A DNA stretch of 64,000 bases, taken from CBDDKZ01 sp965230415. Its GTDB lineage: Bacteria > Bacteroidota > Bacteroidia > Cytophagales > JAAEPT01. The stretch is taken from contig CBDDKZ010000005.1 in NCBI GenBank assembly GCA_965230415.1, forward strand, positions 1,116,001 through 1,180,000, given 5' to 3'. The notes under the pieces were generated by a model. That model searched no databases and was not told the origin of the DNA. It saw nothing but the letters and a program-made list of their open reading frames with translations. Below are positions 26,812 to 35,964 of this stretch, piece after piece (within the stretch, counting starts at the first letter, position 1; each line of letters opens with the position of its first letter). A program made the position numbers and the translations under genes.

Positions 26812-29800
26812 TTAACGCAATATCGTCACGTCTCCACTATACTTTAAACCGCGAAAGTTTAACCTGATTTCAAAATAATAGGTACCTGTTGGTAAAAGTG
26901 CGCCTCTTTCATTACTACCTCCCCAGCTATTGTTGTACCCATTATCTCGTTTCCACACCACATTACCCCAGCGATTTCTTACCTTGATTTCTGCCTCCGG
27001 GTAATCTTCAATATTGATAATCACCCAGGTATCGTTGATACCGTCGCCGTTCGGTGTTATCACATTTGGGATCCTGATTGCACTGATCACCTGCAGGTAC
27101 ACGCGGGCCGTATTGCGACAATCATTGTCATTGATTGATTCGACTAAATATACAGTGCTCTCCGTTGGACCTACCCTTATATTATTTAATTCAGGATAGG
27201 TACCTTCATCCACCAGGTCACCGGTCTCTTCTTCACTCCAGATTACATAGGTAGCATTTGTCGTTGCATTTAAGATCGCCGTCTCCCCTTCCATTATTTT
27301 ATCAGGATTGACCTGAGCGGTAACTGTCACCTCCGATATGTCTACCACCACCTCATCGCTCGCCATACAGCCATATTCACTGTAAACCGTTAAGGTGTAA
27401 GTAATCGGACCGGCTGTTGGGCTAACCTCCGGATTAGACACCGTACTATCTGATAAAAAGGTCGATGGTGACCAGCTATAACGTACTCCTTCACCCCCAT
27501 TTAATGTCGTGGTCTCACCTATACAGATGATTGTATCTGCTCCCGCATCCGCATAAGCCGCATCAACTATTACAGTAACTGATGTAGTGTCCGGACAGTT
27601 GCCTCCTCCATCTGTCGCGATCACATCAAAGTTATAAGTCCCTGTTTCCGTAGGGGTGAACAAAGGATCAGCAATTTGGCTGTTACTTAGATTTGTAGTG
27701 GGCATCCAGCTGTAATTCATACCTCCTGTGGCATTAAGCTGTGAGCTTGTGCCCAAACATATCGGGCTCGCTGCTGTTGCTGTCACGATAATATCACCCA
27801 CTGTTACCAATTGCTCATCGCTGTCTCTACAACCATTGGCGTTTGTTACTGTTACCGTGTAGAGCTGTGACACATCCTGCGTAGCACTTACTGTCGGTGT
27901 TGCAGAAGTCGCATCGTCTAAATTTGTCGCAGGTGTCCATTGGTACGATATCCCTCCAGGAGCATTTACACCCAGCATACCACTACTGCCTACACACAAA
28001 AAGAAATCCGGGTCTGCTATTGCTACTAGCTCATCTACCACTACCGTCACAAAGGTATCTCCTTCACAAATGCCACTAGGTGTGGTGATATGTACATTGT
28101 AGGTCGTGGTCACTGTTGGGCTGGCCGTCGGGTTAGCTATATCCGTCTGGTTAAGCGTGCCGTCTTTTGGACTCCAGTCATAAGTTCCCCCGCCGATTGC
28201 CGTGATTTGTGTGCCAAAACCATTACAGATCGTATCGTCTGGACTTATGCCCATAGTCAGTGTCTCAACATGTACCCTCACCGTATCTGTTGCTTCGCAG
28301 GTACCTGATGCATTTTGAGCTCTCACCACATAGGTTGTGGTTACTATTGGACTGGCCAATGGATTGGAAACATCCGTTTGACTTAAGCTACCGTCTTTAG
28401 GCGCCCAGTCGTAGCTAGCTCCTCCTATGACCTGAAGCTGGGCACTTGCTCCCAAACAGATTGTATCGTCTGGGCCTGCATCGATGCTTAAGTTTCCTAT
28501 ACTGACTGTCACTTCATCTGTACCCGTACAATAACCCCAGGCACTGGTCACCCTTACTGAATAGGTCGTGCTTACTGTTGGTGTCGCCACCGGATTGGAG
28601 ATATCGGTCTGATTCAGCGTCCCGTCTTTCGGACTCCAGTCGTAAGTTCCGCCTCCACTCGCTGTTAGCTGCGCCTGGTCACCGGCACAGATTGATTGAT
28701 CTGGCCCGGCTTCAGGAAACACTTCATCTATGTAAATCGTTACCCCATCCGTATTTTCACAGCCATTTTCATCTTGCCCTGTTACCGTATAGGTCGTTTG
28801 TGTCGTTGGGTTTACGCTATGGCTCGCTCCATCACCAAGGCCATTGTCCCAGCTGTAAGTTATTCCTCCTGTCGCTGTTATCGTTACAGGTGTCCCCAGG
28901 CAGGTCGTATCATCAGCACCCGCATTGATACCTGGTAAGGGGTTCACCACTATCGATACGGTCGTCGTATCGCTATTACCGGCACCATCTCTTACTATCA
29001 CCGTGTAGTTAGTGGTGGTCATTGGGTCATCTGTTTGTGTAGCACCTGTTGTATTTGTCAGGTTGCCACCGTTCCAGGTGAAGGTATAATTACCATCGCC
29101 CGCTGTGGCCGTGGCAGTTAAGTTTCCTGTTTCTCCTTCGCAGATCGTATCGCCCAATGCCGTCACGATAGGACCGCAATTCGCCTCAAAGTCTACACAG
29201 GCAATAGTTGTATCTTCGCAGCCATTGGCATCTACACCCTGTACTTCGAAACAAGCTCGTACAGCTGTCGTGGCTCCAGGCTGACCGGTTTCCACATCAA
29301 TACTTGCATTGTTTGGATCGGTCAAAATCACCCCGTCGTCCAGGGATGTCCAGCTATAATCACTCGCTCCCGTGGCGGTGAGCGTGGCTATCTCATTTTT
29401 ACATAGGCGTACATCGTTGCTGGTCACCACAGGTAAGGGGTTAATCGTTACAGTCACATCGTCGGTATTCTCACAGCCATTTACATCTGTCCCTGTCACC
29501 GTATAGGTCGTTGTAACTGTTGGACTGACTGTCGCACTCGTTACTGTGGTCAGTCCGTTATCCCAACTGTAGGTATCACCACCGGAAGCACTGATAGTAT
29601 GGCTTTCACCAATACACATGGTGGTGTCTGTTTCTGCTACAATAGTTGGTAAGGGATTCACAACGATATCCACTGTTCCCTGGTCACTATTCCCTCCTCC
29701 ATCTGTAACCGTTACATTGTAAGTAGTAGTTATGGCAGGGTTATCTGTTTGGTTTGGTCCGGTGGCATTGGTAAGCCCCCCGCCATTCCAGGTGAAAGTA

Positions 29801-32043
29801 TAATCACCGTCACCACCTGTAGCTGTGGCCGTCAAATTCCCTGTTTCGCCTTCGCAAATGGTATCGCCCGAAAGGGATAACACAAAATCACATTGACCTT
29901 CAATTCGTACGCTATCAACCCACATTCCCGGACAAGGGTCTCTGCTGTCTGTTACAGTAACTATGTAAAGACCGGGTTCAAGATCGGCAATATCTCTTGT
30001 TGTCCCGACTTCATCTCCATTAAGTGTCCATGAATAAAATAGTGGCTCCACAACGCTCGGGTCTGATATATCTACAGTAGCCGATCCATTTTGACAATCT
30101 CCTCCACTAGTTCCGGTAGCATCAATACATTCCGGGCAACCTTCAAATTCAATGAGCTCAACAAAATCGTCACCAGTAATATGAAGCCTTTTATCTGTCA
30201 GCGGATCAAACCTCAGATCATGAATATTGTTCCCGGAAGTAGCGATATCCATATCAAATGTCAAATCAGGGCCATAGCGTTTAATCGTGTTCCCAACACC
30301 TGCATACACTCTGCAGCAACTATCTACATCCAATCCGGCAGAAGCATCAAATGTTCCTCCGGTATTCACTTCGAAAGCTACAGAACCATCATTTTTATTC
30401 CATGCTCTTAAGCGCTCACCATTAAAAGTATAAACATAATCCCTACATACGGCAATTCCGTTTAAACCTGTATTAAGACCTCCACCATTAGCAAAATCCG
30501 ACTGTTGTACTTCAACAAAAGCACTGCCATCATCGACCTGCCACTCAGGGTTTAACATCGTTACAGGATCCACTTTGATAAAATCAAGATCTACACCTGG
30601 AGGTGGATTAGTACCATTTGCCGATAAAGTTGAATAAACATAAGATTCGTCTTTCTCTTGCGCCATGTAAACAATATCCTTCAAGCCCAGGTCTGGGGCA
30701 GCTCCAAAGGAATTAAAAGCTTCATAGTTTTCAAGATTAATATCAATACGTCCCAATTGGAAGCCTGTTGAGCCTCCTCCCCCAATATAAATCCAATTTG
30801 AATTGGTAAACTTATTATAAGTAAACCTCCAGCTTTCAAAGGTGTTGGAAGACGGATTAAGTAATCCTGAAGTAGCCGCTTGCACACCATCCGGGTCAAT
30901 CTTGACAATGCCATTTCCAGGTTCGAAGTAAAAACCCGAACAAATAAACGTAGCCCCATCTCGAGTTACAGCCAAATCTCCCAAAAAACCGTTTAGCGCA
31001 GGCGGTGAGTCATAAGTCCAAACAAGATTACCATCAGGATCAAATTTTTTCAATTGATAAATCATGTTACCACCGAATGCTCCCCCACCTCCATCTTCAC
31101 GGCCACCACCGTATACGTAAGTGTTTTGATTATAATCTATGGCTATGTCATAACCTCCATTACCTCCATTGAAATTCGGTGCTTCAACCCAGGGATCTAT
31201 AATTACCTTTCTCGAATTATCATAATCTGCGATAGTTATTCCAACAGTATTATCGTCTTTGAGCATATAGCCAGAACTAATCTCAATGCCTGGTTCATCT
31301 GCATAATAGGCTAGTGGCGCATGCTCAATAATATCGCCCGAATTAGTACTAATGTGCAGGTTACCCTTGCCATCAATAAATAAGCCATTGTGCCCTTCAT
31401 ATTGAATAGCATATTCATCTATTGCCGCATAAGGCTTCAGAATTATATCGTATTTAATCCCGTTTTTACCTGTTTCCAAATAAACCCTCACATCAATATT
31501 TGAATATATCGACTCATACACTAGTTGCTCATATAATTTTGCTTTTCGAGATGGTATTGATTTTCCGTCTTTGACTAGCGAAGTGGTATAGTAAGCACTA
31601 AGCTGTTTTTCCGAACTAAGTATTGAATTTTTATTTGCGCCTACCCAATTTGCAGTAACGTATGCGCTCATATCCTTATAAAAATGCTTCAGAGCTTCTT
31701 GCCTTTGCTCGTTGTTATTGGGATCATGAAACTGTTCTTGCACTTCTCTTAACTCATGCAGCCCTTTTTTACTTCTGTCTTTTAATTCAAAATGAGTTAT
31801 TAAATAACTAAAAGCATCACTTCTAAAATCTAAATGTATATCTTTTTTGCGCAAGCCATATAATACTTCATTTTCGTATTGACCGACATTCTGTACGAAA
31901 AAAGCATCATCATTAACATTCGTAAGATTCCAACTACTGGTATGTTGTGCCGTTAAAATTGAGAATAACAGATTAGTAACAACAAAAAGAGAGAGACGTT
32001 CAAAATTTGCTATACGTTGTAATCTCTTCATAATACAAAACAA
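26812..32043 (-). CDS. Giant T9SS type B protein with DUF7948/SBBP-type head and Ig-like stalk (1743 aa)
   Basis: A secreted protein. MKRLQRIANF at residue 5 (start 32031) is the more usual N-terminus. The head (about 40-290: FFVQNVGQYENEVLYG, IKYDIILKPYAAIDEY, NLHISTNSGDIIEHAPLAYY) matches the DUF7948 type seen before SBBP/beta-propeller repeats. A beta-propeller-like region follows, with WIYIGGGGSTG, VCRDYVYTFNGERL and CCRVYAGVGN (to about 640), and a short SprB-like module. The Ig-like stalk is almost identical to that of three neighbours (DNA 27322-29868). The CHU_C tail resembles the 2466-aa protein more than those neighbours, so the gene looks chimeric. The start lies only 22 bp after the stop of the next upstream gene, which suggests cotranscription. 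Confidence 0.87.
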   Translation of the reverse strand: MFCIMKRLQRIANFERLSLFVVTNLLFSILTAQHTSSWNLTNVNDDAFFVQNVGQYENEVLYGLRKKDIHLDFRSDAFSYLITHFELKDRSKKGLHELREVQEQFHDPNNNEQRQEALKHFYKDMSAYVTANWVGANKNSILSSEKQLSAYYTTSLVKDGKSIPSRKAKLYEQLVYESIYSNIDVRVYLETGKNGIKYDIILKPYAAIDEYAIQYEGHNGLFIDGKGNLHISTNSGDIIEHAPLAYYADEPGIEISSGYMLKDDNTVGITIADYDNSRKVIIDPWVEAPNFNGGNGGYDIAIDYNQNTYVYGGGREDGGGGAFGGNMIYQLKKFDPDGNLVWTYDSPPALNGFLGDLAVTRDGATFICSGFYFEPGNGIVKIDPDGVQAATSGLLNPSSNTFESWRFTYNKFTNSNWIYIGGGGSTGFQLGRIDINLENYEAFNSFGAAPDLGLKDIVYMAQEKDESYVYSTLSANGTNPPPGVDLDFIKVDPVTMLNPEWQVDDGSAFVEVQQSDFANGGGLNTGLNGIAVCRDYVYTFNGERLRAWNKNDGSVAFEVNTGGTFDASAGLDVDSCCRVYAGVGNTIKRYGPDLTFDMDIATSGNNIHDLRFDPLTDKRLHITGDDFVELIEFEGCPECIDATGTSGGDCQNGSATVDISDPSVVEPLFYSWTLNGDEVGTTRDIADLEPGLYIVTVTDSRDPCPGMWVDSVRIEGQCDFVLSLSGDTICEGETGNLTATATGGDGDYTFTWNGGGLTNATGPNQTDNPAITTTYNVTVTDGGGNSDQGTVDIVVNPLPTIVAETDTTMCIGESHTISASGGDTYSWDNGLTTVTSATVSPTVTTTYTVTGTDVNGCENTDDVTVTINPLPVVTSNDVRLCKNEIATLTATGASDYSWTSLDDGVILTDPNNASIDVETGQPGATTAVRACFEVQGVDANGCEDTTIACVDFEANCGPIVTALGDTICEGETGNLTATATAGDGNYTFTWNGGNLTNTTGATQTDDPMTTTNYTVIVRDGAGNSDTTTVSIVVNPLPGINAGADDTTCLGTPVTITATGGITYSWDNGLGDGASHSVNPTTQTTYTVTGQDENGCENTDGVTIYIDEVFPEAGPDQSICAGDQAQLTASGGGTYDWSPKDGTLNQTDISNPVATPTVSTTYSVRVTSAWGYCTGTDEVTVSIGNLSIDAGPDDTICLGASAQLQVIGGASYDWAPKDGSLSQTDVSNPLASPIVTTTYVVRAQNASGTCEATDTVRVHVETLTMGISPDDTICNGFGTQITAIGGGTYDWSPKDGTLNQTDIANPTASPTVTTTYNVHITTPSGICEGDTFVTVVVDELVAIADPDFFLCVGSSGMLGVNAPGGISYQWTPATNLDDATSATPTVSATQDVSQLYTVTVTNANGCRDSDEQLVTVGDIIVTATAASPICLGTSSQLNATGGMNYSWMPTTNLSNSQIADPLFTPTETGTYNFDVIATDGGGNCPDTTSVTVIVDAAYADAGADTIICIGETTTLNGGEGVRYSWSPSTFLSDSTVSNPEVSPTAGPITYTLTVYSEYGCMASDEVVVDISEVTVTAQVNPDKIMEGETAILNATTNATYVIWSEEETGDLVDEGTYPELNNIRVGPTESTVYLVESINDNDCRNTARVYLQVISAIRIPNVITPNGDGINDTWVIINIEDYPEAEIKVRNRWGNVVWKRDNGYNNSWGGSNERGALLPTGTYYFEIRLNFRGLKYSGDVTILR
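27322..29868 (-). repeat. Homogenised stalk block, copy 1 (about 2.55 kb)
   Basis: In-frame coding block shared almost base for base with copies at 36475, 40669 and 44890. Its edges are sharp: the reading frame continues into unrelated sequence on the head side and into a tail of different lineage on the other. Confidence 0.9.
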
Positions 32044-32065
32044 TTACGTTTAAAACCTGAGTAAA

Positions 32066-35000
32066 TTATCTCAAAATCGTGACATCTCCGGCATATCTTA
32101 AATCCCTGAAATTGAGTTTGATTTCAAAATAATAGGTTCCCACTGGTAAAGGCGCTCCCCTGCTGTTGCTCCCGGTAAAGTTCCCTTCATAGATTCCTTT
32201 ATACTGGTAAACAACACTACCCCAACGGTTATAAACTTTTATGACTGCACTTATATAATGCTCTAAATTCGTTATTTCCCATGTATCGTTAAGCAAGTCA
32301 TCATTAGGAGTGAATACATTAGGAATTATGATTGGTGGAAGTACAATAACAGGAACATCTGCAGTATCTTTACACCCAAACTCATTTTCTGCCACAACTG
32401 TGTAAAGTGTATTTTGCGGAGGAATTAGTGTTAAAGATTCATTTCCCAAATAGGGTCCAGTCCAAAAAGGATTACTGTCAATATCATCATACCAGGAAAT
32501 GCTATTGCCATTGGTTTCCACAGACAGTGTTACAACTTCTCCGACCAGTATCAAAGGATTGTCAATAGTAACACTTACAGCCGTTGACGAAATACCTACC
32601 GTAACTTCATCACTTGCACTACAACCCAATGCATTACTTACGGTCATTGTATATGTTAACGGTCCGTATTCGGGCACAACCCACGGGGCGACAACTGCAG
32701 TATCTGATAAAAAAAGTGAAGGTGTCCATAGATAGCTATAATCTGAGTTAAAATTACCTACAAGCTGAACGCTATCGCCAACACAAATCAACTTATCAGG
32801 GCCTGCATCAGCTTCTACATCTAGTACTTCTACAGTAACCGTATCACTATCTGAACAATTGCCACCTGCATCGCTTACTGAAACGACAAAAGTAAATATA
32901 CCGGTATTCTGAATCGTTGCAATTGGGTTTGATACATTTGGGTCTGATAATAATTGCGCGGGCTCCCACTTATAGTTTGATCCGCCTGTGGCCTGCAACT
33001 GTGAACTACTACCCAGGCAAATAGGTGACTCAGCCGTAGCCTGAGCAATTACTTCTCCAACTGTTACAGTGACTTCATCGCTATCTGAACAATTGTTATC
33101 ATTTGTAACTGTTACTGAATAGGTATATTCATCAGCATTATTTGATGTAAATGTCGGATTTTTAATGTTAGGATCGTTTAAATTAAGCGGGGGAGCCCAA
33201 CTATAAGTAGTGGCACCTGGTGCATCCACATCGAGTTGCCCCGAACTGCCAATGCAAAGGAAAAAATCTTCGATAGCTTCGGCTTTAATGCTATCTACAG
33301 TCACTGTGACCGATAATTCTTCTTTACATTTACCGGAGTTATTACTTACTGTGACAAAGTATACACTGGTTACTAATGGTGAAACGATGGGATTGGGGCT
33401 TGTTGGATCACTGATAGTACCCATATTTGCTGTACTCCAAAGGTAAGTTCCTCCTCCTGAAGCAGTGAGCATCGTATTTTGCCCCCTGCAAATGGTTACA
33501 GGTTCACTTATTTCTGGCGTAACATCTTCCACATACACTGTCAATGTATCGTATGCTTCACATAAACCCTGCTGATCTACTAAGTGTACTATATATTGAG
33601 TTGTTTGATCCGGTGATGCATTAGGGTTGGCAATATTAGGATTATCCAAACCTGTAGCCGGTGTCCAGGTATATGTACCAACGACTCCGGTAGCACTTAG
33701 CGGAACACTTTCGCCAAGACATATAGTGTCATCAGGACCCGCATCTACCTGCAAGTCACCAACGATGACCACAACGGTATCTGTTGCCTCACAAAACCCC
33801 CAATCGCTTGTCACAGTGACGACATAATCTGTCGTTATAGAAGGAGTTGCAATAGTGGTAGCAGTAGTCAGGGAAGACAAAGTGGGATCGTTATTCCATA
33901 AATAACTTCCACCTCCCGTGGCCTGAAGGTTTGCGGAAGCACCTTCACAAATTGACACATCAGGACCTGCATCAGCAGTCACTTCATCCACATAAATAGT
34001 GACTTCATCTGAACCTTCACATTCTCCACTTACATCTGTAACAGCTACATTATAAGTAGTTGTCACCACTGGCTTCGCCCAAGGATTGGCAATTGTCACA
34101 TCACTTATAGTGCCGTCATTTGGTGTCCAGCTAAAGCTTATTCCGCTGGTTTGAGCATTTAACTGAACAGAATCGCCCAGACATAAGGTATCATCGGGAC
34201 CTGCGTCTACAAGAATATCTCCGACAAATATGGTTACCGAATCGGTGGCACTACAAAGACCGCCAGCATCTGTTACTGTTACTACATAAGTTATTGTATC
34301 ATTTGGGTTCGCAAGTGGGTTAGCTATGTTAGGATTATCGAGATTAGTAGTTGGGGTCCATGAAAATATGGTACCTCCATCAGAAGTCGCGTTCAATTGA
34401 GTAGTATTCCCATTACAAATACTAACGTCTTCACCGGCATCTACCGAAATACTATCAACTGTAACATTGACCGGAACCAATGAATCGGAAAAACATCCTG
34501 TTCCACTCACCCAAAAGGTGGTATCTCCCATTACCGGATCCAAAGTATAAGTATCTCCTGTATTAAATAAGCCCGCAGGACTTGGGTCTGTATACCAGTT
34601 ATAATCATCGCTACCAGGTGTTGCATTTAACGTGACGGCACCACCGGGGCAAGCACTTTGGTCTGTCAATTCCGGTATTTCTCCTTCAAGCACATCAATT
34701 CTTACTGTGTAGTCTTCACTACAAGGTTGAATTCCATCAAAAACAACTTTATTAGTTACTGTTAGTGTAACATCTTGCGACGTTGTGGGTGTAAGGTAAA
34801 TGGTATCAGACGTTTCACCTGTGGACCACTGCAAATCGTAACCTGCCGAATGAAACGGTGAAACAAGCATCACTGTATCTCCGGCACATATTGTTGCTGG
34901 TTGCAACGGCGTATAAGGCAAACACCTGTTTGCGATGTAGGCATATCCAAAATGGCCCGACAAGCCACAATCCCCTACCTCGATGCGCATAGTAAGATCC

Positions 35001-35800
35001 TGGCCAATATAATCTGTGAAATTGCCAAAAACCGGTGTCCAATCTATGGTACTTATGACACTGGGGGTATACTGAGGCACATCATTACCATTAATATTTA
35101 TGAATTGTTGGACCGTTTGCATACGAATATTTGGGGAATCCTGCCGATCAAAACTCTCATCATTAGCCAGGATTTTAAAACTGACACATTCAATGACAAC
35201 ACCATTTTGATCTCTAATAGACACATCCAAATAAGGCAATTGCGTATCTTCGTGATTGTCATCGGCGGGGTCATTCAATACAAAAACGAATTGGTAAGCA
35301 AAAATGGCATTCGTAGCATCAATTGAAAGTACTCTTTCAATCATATCTGCCTCTGCGCCATTATCCGGACTACCAAGTCTTAATGACGAAGTGACATTTG
35401 GCAAGCCTGGTATTGGATCTGGCAGCACGTTATAACCGGACAAAGGATCTATTGCTTGTTGGTTATAAATGGTATGCCTTGACGTATTGACAATAAAATC
35501 TGTATCGTCAAAAGGAACATTGTTTACAGATGGTTCGGCACTAGGTACATTTAATTGTAAGTCAATAGGTGAATTACAACAAGTCTGATAATCCTGATAA
35601 AATGGATCATGACATTGATTGTCTCTGATTTGATTATCCGGATCTGCTACACAGCCTTCGCCGGCCGTCCAAAAGCTTAAATCGCTGAAATCAAAATTGA
35701 TATTCTCGCAATTATTTTGAGCAGTAGTTTTGAATGATAAAAGAAATAAAATGAGGATTAATGAGGATAGATTGTAGAGTTTAGAGCATATTTTAATCAT
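32066..35800 (-). CDS. T9SS type B surface protein with lectin-like head and diverged Ig-like stalk (1244 aa)
   Basis: The signal peptide (about 1-27, ending KTTAQ) is followed by a ~270-residue beta-rich head. It contains NCENINFDFSDLSFWTAGEG, RLGSPDNGAEADMIERVL, IFAYQFVFVLNDPADDN and YIGQDLTMRIEVGDCGLSGHFGYAYI, and it is related to the heads of the next three genes. About ten Ig-like repeats of the AGPDDTICLGxSVQL type lead to CHU_C (IPNVFTPNDDLLNDTW to GDVTILR). Unlike those neighbours its stalk is not part of the homogenised block. It is probably cotranscribed with the 1743-aa gene 22 bp downstream. T9SS export and surface location are inferred from the tail; the binding partner is unknown. 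Confidence 0.87.
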   Translation of the reverse strand: MIKICSKLYNLSSLILILFLLSFKTTAQNNCENINFDFSDLSFWTAGEGCVADPDNQIRDNQCHDPFYQDYQTCCNSPIDLQLNVPSAEPSVNNVPFDDTDFIVNTSRHTIYNQQAIDPLSGYNVLPDPIPGLPNVTSSLRLGSPDNGAEADMIERVLSIDATNAIFAYQFVFVLNDPADDNHEDTQLPYLDVSIRDQNGVVIECVSFKILANDESFDRQDSPNIRMQTVQQFININGNDVPQYTPSVISTIDWTPVFGNFTDYIGQDLTMRIEVGDCGLSGHFGYAYIANRCLPYTPLQPATICAGDTVMLVSPFHSAGYDLQWSTGETSDTIYLTPTTSQDVTLTVTNKVVFDGIQPCSEDYTVRIDVLEGEIPELTDQSACPGGAVTLNATPGSDDYNWYTDPSPAGLFNTGDTYTLDPVMGDTTFWVSGTGCFSDSLVPVNVTVDSISVDAGEDVSICNGNTTQLNATSDGGTIFSWTPTTNLDNPNIANPLANPNDTITYVVTVTDAGGLCSATDSVTIFVGDILVDAGPDDTLCLGDSVQLNAQTSGISFSWTPNDGTISDVTIANPWAKPVVTTTYNVAVTDVSGECEGSDEVTIYVDEVTADAGPDVSICEGASANLQATGGGSYLWNNDPTLSSLTTATTIATPSITTDYVVTVTSDWGFCEATDTVVVIVGDLQVDAGPDDTICLGESVPLSATGVVGTYTWTPATGLDNPNIANPNASPDQTTQYIVHLVDQQGLCEAYDTLTVYVEDVTPEISEPVTICRGQNTMLTASGGGTYLWSTANMGTISDPTSPNPIVSPLVTSVYFVTVSNNSGKCKEELSVTVTVDSIKAEAIEDFFLCIGSSGQLDVDAPGATTYSWAPPLNLNDPNIKNPTFTSNNADEYTYSVTVTNDNNCSDSDEVTVTVGEVIAQATAESPICLGSSSQLQATGGSNYKWEPAQLLSDPNVSNPIATIQNTGIFTFVVSVSDAGGNCSDSDTVTVEVLDVEADAGPDKLICVGDSVQLVGNFNSDYSYLWTPSLFLSDTAVVAPWVVPEYGPLTYTMTVSNALGCSASDEVTVGISSTAVSVTIDNPLILVGEVVTLSVETNGNSISWYDDIDSNPFWTGPYLGNESLTLIPPQNTLYTVVAENEFGCKDTADVPVIVLPPIIIPNVFTPNDDLLNDTWEITNLEHYISAVIKVYNRWGSVVYQYKGIYEGNFTGSNSRGAPLPVGTYYFEIKLNFRDLRYAGDVTILR

Positions 35801-35964
35801 TTTAATCTGGGCTGTACTTTATTACTTCACAGCTCCAAATAAATGGTATACAGTAATTTAAATAATTATTCTAAACCAGCCCAGTCTCCATACATCATCG
35901 GGAATTAATAATGTTTTTTCTATCCTTGAAAACACAGCTCTATGCTTTTGGATCTATTTTAGAA

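Noticed and set aside
27322..29868. The 2.55-kb repeated block as a mobile element
   Set aside because: It is in frame, encodes only Ig-like stalk repeats, carries no recombinase or terminal repeats, and its copies sit at equivalent positions of paralogous genes. Gene conversion explains it better.
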